Program-made: the position numbers and the translations under genes | The notes under the pieces: generated by a model | Seen by the model: only the letters and a program-made list of their open reading frames with translations | Told to the model about the DNA's origin: nothing | The model's database searches: none | Part shown: in pieces, positions 57,351-64,000 of the stretch | How positions within the stretch are numbered: position 1 is the first letter of the stretch | Layout of the letters: each line of letters opens with the position of its first letter | DNA from: Scatophagus argus | Taxonomy: Eukaryota; Chordata; Actinopteri; Scatophagidae | Length of the DNA stretch: 64,000 bases | NCBI RefSeq assembly: GCF_020382885.2 | Contig: NC_058499.1 | Span: 3,654,001-3,718,000 of the forward strand | Direction of reading: 5' to 3'

Positions 57351-58065
57351 TGTTTACATAATCACATTGGTGATTTAAATCAATGCCAGTTTATTTCAGA
57401 TATCCTTGTGCAACATAATTTGGCACTTCAAGAATTTTGGCATCTTATTTAATGAAAAAACATGTTTTGCTTTGAAAAAAAAAAACTGAAAAAATGTAGT
57501 CACAAAAATGTAAAAACATTGAAACACCACATAAAATAGATTGTATTACATTAAATACTCCCAAAAATCCTTAATTTTAATAGTGTTCAGTCCGGGTTTG
57601 TCTGAATTTTTTAGTGTTTATTCCCAGTCTTTATTTAACTTCCCTGTTTGGCCCAGATCTCCGGTTATTTAAAGTCCTTTATCGACCATACTTTCCAAAA
57701 AAATAAGGTGACAATTTAATTAGCCAATTACACAATTATAAAAAAAAAAAAAACCCACATGAAGCTGATGATGTCGTCTGTGTCATCCACAGCCAGACAG
57801 GAAACAGAATACGGTGATCGGCTTTATTTTGGAAAATAGAAGGTCTGGACAGTGAAGTCATTGAAATGAAGTGAGCATTTCCCCAGATGATCCCTAGTTA
57901 ACACCTTCAGTACAGCCTGACAGTAAATGTGTCTTGTCTTCAGAAGTACTGTGCCTCACCACGTTCTGTAGTGATGTGGCGTTGGTGGTACTCTGGCGCC
58001 CTCTGGTGACCTGATGAGGTTAGGTGGTAGTTGAGATTCGACCGTGTGTGCAGCTCGCTCTGGTT

Positions 58066-58178
58066 TTTCACTTATTGTTTTTGTTGGATCCCTTGCTAGA
58101 ATTAGTGAGTTTACTTCTCAATCTGAAAATCTGAGTCTCGTACTGGGCAGCGTAAATATTCATAAAAGGCCGACTGAT
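58066..58178 (+). repeat. Direct duplication near swap70, copy 1
   Basis: About 110 bp nearly identical to 59347-59467. Shared long runs include 'agaattagtgagtttacttc', 'tcaatctgaaaatctgagtc' and 'tactgggcagcg'. Differences are a few substitutions and 1-2 nt indels. Copy 1 probably lies beyond the swap70 3' end. Confidence 0.9.
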
Positions 58179-58674
58179 TTTGTGCAGTAGCTGTATATGT
58201 CTGTTTCTGCTGTACTGTTTTGTATTTATTGCATCCATACAGTCCATAGTTATTCAAGACACGTTTTATTACACAGTTCAGTCTTCTGCTTTTTACATAT
58301 ATATAAAAAACGTAAAATGGAAACCACACTGTTGACTCTTGACGCTAACACAAGCACTGATGGTTACAGTACAACTACACAGTACAAATGTTGTGCAGTT
58401 AGTATTCCTGTTTGGAGTGAGACTTTGCCACAATGCGCCCTATTTCTGACACAATGTTTACAAGCAGGAAATGTTACGAGCCAGTTCTTTAGACAGTTAT
58501 AAACCTATGTCACACAGACTGAAGCAATTTGATGAGAACAATGACAATGACACTTTTTTTGTAAGAAGACAGCTTTTTAAGACAATTTGTTAAACAAACA
58601 AACAAACAAACTTTACATTTGATTAAACATTGTCATCTTCAGATGCTACCGACGCTGCTTTCTTGCAGCTTAAA

Positions 58675-58680
58675 TTTATT
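58675..58680 (-). terminator. Possible swap70 polyadenylation signal
   Basis: TTTATT on the plus strand is AATAAA on the swap70 strand, about 940 bp after the stop codon. A second candidate lies at 58265-58270. Confidence 0.4.
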
Positions 58681-59346
58681 AGGGAAAACAAAACACTTTC
58701 ACAAAACAGAAACCGTTGTTAAAATATGTACAAAAATCCCTCATATTTTCATGTAATGGTCCCAAAGAGTTGAGAGGAAAGAGTCACAGGATCTTAAAAA
58801 GTTCACCTTTCCTTAACTTTACGACAGCCTTGAACCTAAAACACGCTCAGTTTGTTTCAGACTTGGGTCAAAAGTAGTGCATTTCATAGATACAAATCAC
58901 GTCCTGACAAAGTGAAAGAAAGCGATAAAAGCTCAAGGTGCACATTCTTTGCCACTCGCAACCTTTAAAAAGCTGAACATCTTAAAATCAACAGATTTAA
59001 ATTGTGTATATTGTTAACTTGGTAGGATCTAAGACAACTTTGTATCACAGAGACTTCATAGTGAGATGAGTGTTGGTCCTACGGGGGCTGAGGTGGTCAA
59101 AAGTAGATTGAGTTGTCTTTCGAGGTCATCCTGTTGCCATATGACTTACTGTACTGTTATCACTCGGTCAGCTAAGGTCAGTGTTGGATCACTGTTAACC
59201 TGTTGAAATATTAAGATGGCCGAGCCACAGTTTAAAGTTATTTTGACAACAATAACTGCTCAGTTATGCAGGACCAGCCGACTGACACAGCATTCAGTCC
59301 TTTTGCCAACAAAGCTACAATTATTCCAGCGTTTTTCCATGTTATC

Positions 59347-59467
59347 ATTTCTTCACTTAGTATTTTTGTTGGATCCCTTGTTAGAATTAGTGAGTTTACT
59401 TCTCAATCTGAAAATCTGAGTCTCTGTACTGGGCAGCGCTAAATATTCACAAAAGGGCTACTGATTG
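59347..59467 (+). repeat. Direct duplication near swap70, copy 2 (in 3' untranslated region)
   Basis: The counterpart of 58066-58178, about 1.28 kb away in the same orientation. This copy lies about 150 bp after the swap70 stop codon on the opposite strand, so it should be transcribed as 3' untranslated sequence. Confidence 0.9.
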
Positions 59468-59618
59468 CTAAAAATCCCTTTAACATAAAATTCCTCACAG
59501 CATCCTGGTAAATCTTGCATTTTAATTTCACAGAGCATCCAGTTACCAGCCAGTACATCCCAGCAGGCCTCTCTTCTCTTCTGAGTGTTTAAGGTGTTTG
59601 GGGCCTCCAGGGGCCTCT

Positions 59619-61538
59619 CTACTGAGCCTGGGTCGGCTGGTTCTTCATCTCCTGCCATTTCTTCTCCCTCAGATGGAGCTCTGCGTCAGAAAAGGCTGCA
59701 GGACCCCAGTTGGTGATCAGCGACTGTCCCTTGGAACCTGGAGGGGAAAAAGATGTAAGAGACCCTTCACCACAGAGGCTGAAGTATTTCAGTCAAGCTG
59801 GACTGCTGCCCTCAGTTATTTGTCTCTACTGTGCATTGCAAATGGCAAGTCAAAGCACTGACTCCATTTGACACTTTAAAAGTGAGCTGCACCTGGCTGA
59901 GAAGCAGTCCCACCTGTCTCAGGTAAGATATGACAGCATGCAGTTTTTCCTTGCAGGGCTTAGTGCTTAGATTTACTGTTTGCTCTCCAAAATGTAACCG
60001 AGTCCTACAACCCCAAAACCAGAAAAGTTCGGCCGCTGTGTAAAACCTGAATAAAACAGAAAGTAGTTCTTTGCTCAACCGTTTTGACATAAACTCAAAT
60101 GAAAGTACAAAGACAATATATTTAATGTTTGCGTAAATAGATGCTCATTTTGAATTTGATGTCAGCAACACATTTCAGACAAGTTGGGACAGAAGCAGAA
60201 AAAGACTTTGTGAAACACGATTGTATAAAGAATTACTACATGGGCTCAGCAACACTTTGGTATACTGGTATACTGCCTTTTTGACTGTGTATGTAGTTTG
60301 TGAGTCTGCAGGTAAATTCAACAAGTCTTTTGTTTTAAGGGATTTTTGCTGTTTTGCATATGCATTATTCCATCATTCATTTTAATCCTAATTGCTTCCA
60401 TGTCTTCCATCCCTTTAAATGGAGGTCAGGCGCACCAACTGTAAACATACAAATGATTGTAGTGTTATCACTGGTGCGTGAGAGAGGCAGACTTCTTCTT
60501 CAGGCTTCAGTTTGGTCATTTAAAGTTATTAGAGAGTGAAATGTGTTGATGAACAAGCGCTGAAATGACAGGACGATCAGCTGGGACCCTGATTCAGTTC
60601 CTGTTTTCGAAGCATCTTGTTGCTCTTTTACACAAATCTAATTTATTAAAATTAGTTTATTTTCTTTGTGCATGAGATGAAGCTTGAGAATACATTCATT
60701 CCAGCGATCTTATGAGGTGGAAGAGAGCACATTCGGTCAGTTTCTTTACATATCAAACTGCGTGCCCCTGTGGTCTTAACGCTAACCTGACAGCATTCGG
60801 TTCAGACTTGCGCTCTGTTGAAGGTGATATGGAAATGTTAAGTCTGGCCTAGAAAGGTTGCCACTGTGCCTGTACGAAAAGAACGATAGAGTGGAAAATA
60901 CAGAAATCCCATCAACGACTCTGGTGAGTGTGCTGCCGTTACCTGGTTGAATGAGCCGTAACAAGCCCTCGTGTTCAGCCACCTTGTGCTTCCAGGTCTT
61001 GGTGTTGTTTGTGGCATCTTCCAGCTTCTTCATCACCATCTGGCTCGCACAGAGACCAAACACACAGCACCCTTATTAACAGATCGTAAAATACAAGGAC
61101 AGGCTTCTTTTCTGACAAAACTTTGGCAACCTTATTTGATGTTTAAGAAGAAGAGCATTTTTTGTTACGGTATGTCAGCAGGTAACATGAACAGTATCAA
61201 CTTCCTATCATTTCTGAAAGACTGCCTCCCATCCAGCAGTCCTATAGTGACACCTTGTGGTAAAGAGAGGAACTACTTTACTAACAACTGAGATCATTTT
61301 TTGTTCATTTTAAGTAAATGAGTTAAAGAGTTGGCTGACCTGGTACTGCTCCAGGGCCCCGTGCCTCTCTTTCTCCAGGTGTTCCAGCTGTTTCATGGCT
61401 GCCTGCAGGGCGTTCTCCTTGGCCACACGTTCCTTCTCCAGCTCCTGTTTCTCAGCCTCCGTCTCTGAGATGGCGCGTTGCTGCTGCAGGTGGATCTGCT
61501 CCAGCTCCGCCCTCTTTGTGGCCTCCTCCTCCAGTAAC
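59619..61538 (-). CDS. swap70: SWAP70 (switch-associated protein 70), last three coding exons, partial
   Basis: Three exons in reading order: 61538-61340, 61039-60943 and 59737-59619, with phases that agree, encoding the last about 138 residues of a protein near 585 aa. The first is coiled coil ([20 protein letters not shown] onward, ending ALEQYQ). The second continues it ([20 protein letters not shown]) and reaches [11 protein letters not shown]. The last gives [20 protein letters not shown] and ends NQPTQAQ before TAG. SWAP70 is a PIP3-binding, Rac-linked protein that bundles F-actin through this C-terminal end and acts in B cells, mast cells and cell migration. The EF-hand, PH and most coiled-coil exons are missing because they lie beyond 64000. 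Fish often have two copies (swap70a, swap70b); this one cannot be assigned. Its relative DEF6 differs in the C-terminal tail, so SWAP70 is favoured. Confidence 0.93.
60007..60260 (+). repeat. Fragment of a common fish DNA repeat, in swap70 intron
   Basis: It begins 'caaccccaaaaccagaaaag', continues through 'aaaacctgaataaaacagaa' and 'cattttgaatttgatgtcag', and then 'caacacatttcagacaagtt' before 'gggacagaagcag'. These match a known high-copy fish element that carries 'aaaaagttgggaca' twice. It is degraded and non-coding. Confidence 0.55.
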
Positions 61539-64000
61539 CTGCTCCAAACAGACATCAGCATGGGTGACTATAAAGCACCGTAGTTCTGTTGTTTTCAATT
61601 GGTCTGGAACCTGCATTATAGTGTTGCATAAAACACGCTCAACGCTGAGGCGTACAAATCGAGCGCCATCTGTTCATTTTACTCCTTCCCCAAAATAATT
61701 CAGCCCTAATCTCTCAATCTCAGTCAGTCTGAATGTCAGTGGTGCTACAGCGCAGCTATGGACTGTGTTTTTTAAGTGTAAGTGGAACTACTGATTGCAC
61801 TTCTGGATTAGTGTTATTTGCATTGTTTATATTCTTCTTCAAACAGATTAATGCTCCTGTCTGCTTCAAAAGGCATGAACCAAAATGTAAGGCCAGTGCT
61901 GTACACTTTAATTCTTAAAGTTTATTATTTGTATTACATTATTTGTTTGTTTGGTTTTCTGTATAAATCTTCTTAAATATTACCTGAAAGAATTAGAGTA
62001 ATTGGGCTGCAGACACGGGAACTACAGAGGTGACAAAAGGCTTTTTCAGAACAGACGTTTCTGGGGACTCGAGGAGGACCTGCGCACTGAGAGCTGCACA
62101 TCCTCAAGGTCATTTTTTTGTATTCGCATTTACATTTCCAGTAGGAAGGCTGAAGCAGCACAAGCTGCCCGGTGGTTAGGGGTTAGTAACAACATCACTC
62201 CTGCATCACATGCAACAATTTGACAGACACTTTGTCTGTCTTTTGTTCTGTTCCTTTTAAGACTACTGCTAGCAGCTGTTATTTACGTAGCTAACGTTTC
62301 ACTGGGGTTTTTAAAAACGGCAGCCGACTGTGTTCCATTGGCTCGTGTGTTAAACCAGCCAACGTACACTTGCGTCAGTCAAAGTTCCTCTTTGGCTGAG
62401 TGAGTACTTACTCTCAAGTAGGAGCTAATAAAAAAATGTGATAAGAAGGGAGCTTCCTCTAGTCCAAAAATGTCTAACAACATACAAAAGGTCAAACTGG
62501 CTCAGTGAACATTATTACAATGAATATCTTTCTTTCTTTCTCCTCTCATGATCTCTGATAAGTTCACAGAGTTTCTTTTCTAACTAAATAGCCCTGTGTG
62601 GTGTTGTGTAGTAGGTAAACCAGATGATTACACCACAGTGGTGTAATAACAGGCTTTACATGAAACTTAATTTAGCCTGATAGAGGACTGGACTGCCTTT
62701 CTATGGCAGGTTGTTTGCATGAAAACATCCAGTAAATGGCCCACATTTGCTGCTGATAAAAAGATGCTGTCTTTTTAACATGGTTTAATTTAAGCGCAGT
62801 GGTCAGTCGAGTGGTGGCGACAAGCTCACTGCTGCTTAGTCATTTGTGAGGTGGAAAGTAAGATGTCAGCAGAGAGGAAGGAAGGAGAGAGGAGGAAATG
62901 TGGTGGAGTGAAGGAAGTAGAAGTTGACTGTCTGGCTCCCTGTGTGGCTCAGACACAAAAGACAGTTTCACGTTAAAGGATTCCCACACTCAGTAAATAT
63001 GAAGTAAAACAGAGTCGTGTGTGAGGAGAACAACACCGACTAGCTGATAACAGAATGTGACCTGTGACGCCGTTTTTGTTCATGTGCCTGACCTTAAAGA
63101 TCTTTTAAATGGGGTGTCGCATTACATGCAGCGCTGGAAGAAGCACTTGGATATTTTGCATAAGTAAAAGTAGAAATGCTATTGTGGAGAAATACAGTAA
63201 CAAGAAATGGGCCTACATTTAATCTACATGTTTTAAATGTTTAAAGTGTACATGTCATCAAAACATATTCATTCCTGAAGAATCGTTATTATAGGTTCAC
63301 TTATGTGATGGTTACATCACAATATTGCAGCTGGTAAATGTGAGGCTCAGTTTAATTAGTTTATGGTTGAAAGTTACTTTGCACCAGTGATGATGTGATG
63401 CATCTTCTGGTGGCCACTGCGGCTTTTTTGTTGTCAGCCTGTCGGTTGGTTAATCTCTGGTCACCTGACCCTGACTATGTCTCAGTAAAAAGGTGAAATC
63501 AGAACCACACAGGACAGAAAACTGATGGTGCGCTCTGTGGCTCCATTAGGGGGCGATGTCACGCCGCTTGTTGCACAATCTATCAGCTGATAATCAAACA
63601 GCAGCAGATGGTGGAATTGCTGTGATGGACCTTATTTCACCTGTCGGCAGCCTTAAGTGTTTTGGAACAGCGGATTATCATTTCCGTCGTCTTGTTGAGC
63701 CACGACAGGCTGTGTGACACGTGTTTGTTTCTTCGTCTTCCCAGGCTGGTGGTGATTTGGTGCAAACCGTTATGTGTCGTGCAGTGGAAACCACAGGCAC
63801 CTGGCCTGTCAGTTTGGTGGAGCGTACAAAGAGGGCACATTCAGCCACAACGTAATAAATAATATGCCATTTGATCAAGTGTCAAGAGCAGAATAACGAC
63901 TGCGGCATCAGTAGAGCAGTTTGCCGTCCTGTGTGATTTAGTTCAGCTCTTAAGTCACAGCTAACGTTAGCTCTGGGTACTCATTAATCCTCCACTTTTT
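61539..64000. other. swap70 intron (incomplete at the right edge)
   Basis: Upstream of the first visible swap70 exon I could not find the preceding exon, which should end in a phase 2 donor after a coiled-coil segment. The stretch therefore looks like one intron longer than 2.4 kb. Open frames inside are short and resemble nothing known. Confidence 0.5.

Larger units (their letters stand above)
43114..58060. other. adm-swap70 intergenic region, about 15 kb, no gene seen
   Basis: I found no exon series, RNA gene or intact mobile element. It holds repeat fragments (45677-45747, 47080-47255, 50035-50175, 52245-52370, 56810-57350), microsatellites (51191-51232, 55670-55722) and many short open frames without resemblance to known proteins. 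The longest of interest is a 117-codon minus-strand frame at 50774-51127. The first 1-2 kb may hold distal adm regulatory sequence. Confidence 0.5.

Overview
The window is nuclear DNA of a bony fish, most likely a percomorph teleost. The genes are split into many short GT/AG-bounded exons, the spliced products match vertebrate families over their full length, and the space between exons is AT-rich with microsatellites and fragments of repeats common in teleosts. There is no bacterial, viral or organellar gene organisation, and no rRNA, tRNA or CRISPR array that I can support.

Layout. (1) 1-6410: no coding exon seen, several degraded repeats; probably 5' intron or upstream DNA of mgat4c. (2) 6435-8083, plus: mgat4c, three coding exons, 478 aa, a Golgi N-acetylglucosaminyltransferase-like protein. 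(3) 8084-11400: intergenic. (4) about 11460-19940, plus: rnf141, a non-coding first exon beside a perfect cAMP-response-element palindrome, five coding exons (228 aa, C-terminal RING) and a long 3' region. (5) 20580-21714, plus: a candidate small transcript of unknown identity ending against the ampd3 3' end. (6) 22071-34212, minus: ampd3, 14 common coding exons (759 aa) plus two alternative first coding exons that both splice in frame. (7) 41121-about 43080, minus: adm (adrenomedullin), four exons with TATA box, 174-aa prepropeptide. (8) 43120-58600: about 15 kb with no gene I can support. (9) 59619 to beyond 61538, minus: the last three coding exons of swap70; the rest lies past the right edge or in the long intron that fills the last 2.4 kb.

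The genes rnf141, ampd3, adm and swap70 lie together on human chromosome 11p15, so this block is conserved vertebrate synteny; mgat4c (human chromosome 12) is joined to it here. The genes are not an operon and do unrelated jobs: glycan branching, ubiquitin ligation, AMP deamination, a vasoactive peptide hormone and actin/Rac signalling.

I found no convincing new biological system. The observations most worth a second look are the paired in-frame alternative ampd3 first exons, a changed disulfide-ring residue in adrenomedullin (C-V-L-V-T-C), an unidentified plus-strand exon facing the ampd3 3' end, a duplicated segment of about 110 bp around the swap70 3' end, and a perfect 13-bp hairpin inside a decayed transposon in rnf141 intron 1. 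All exon borders were read by eye from splice signals, reading frame and family homology recalled from memory; none was aligned by computer.
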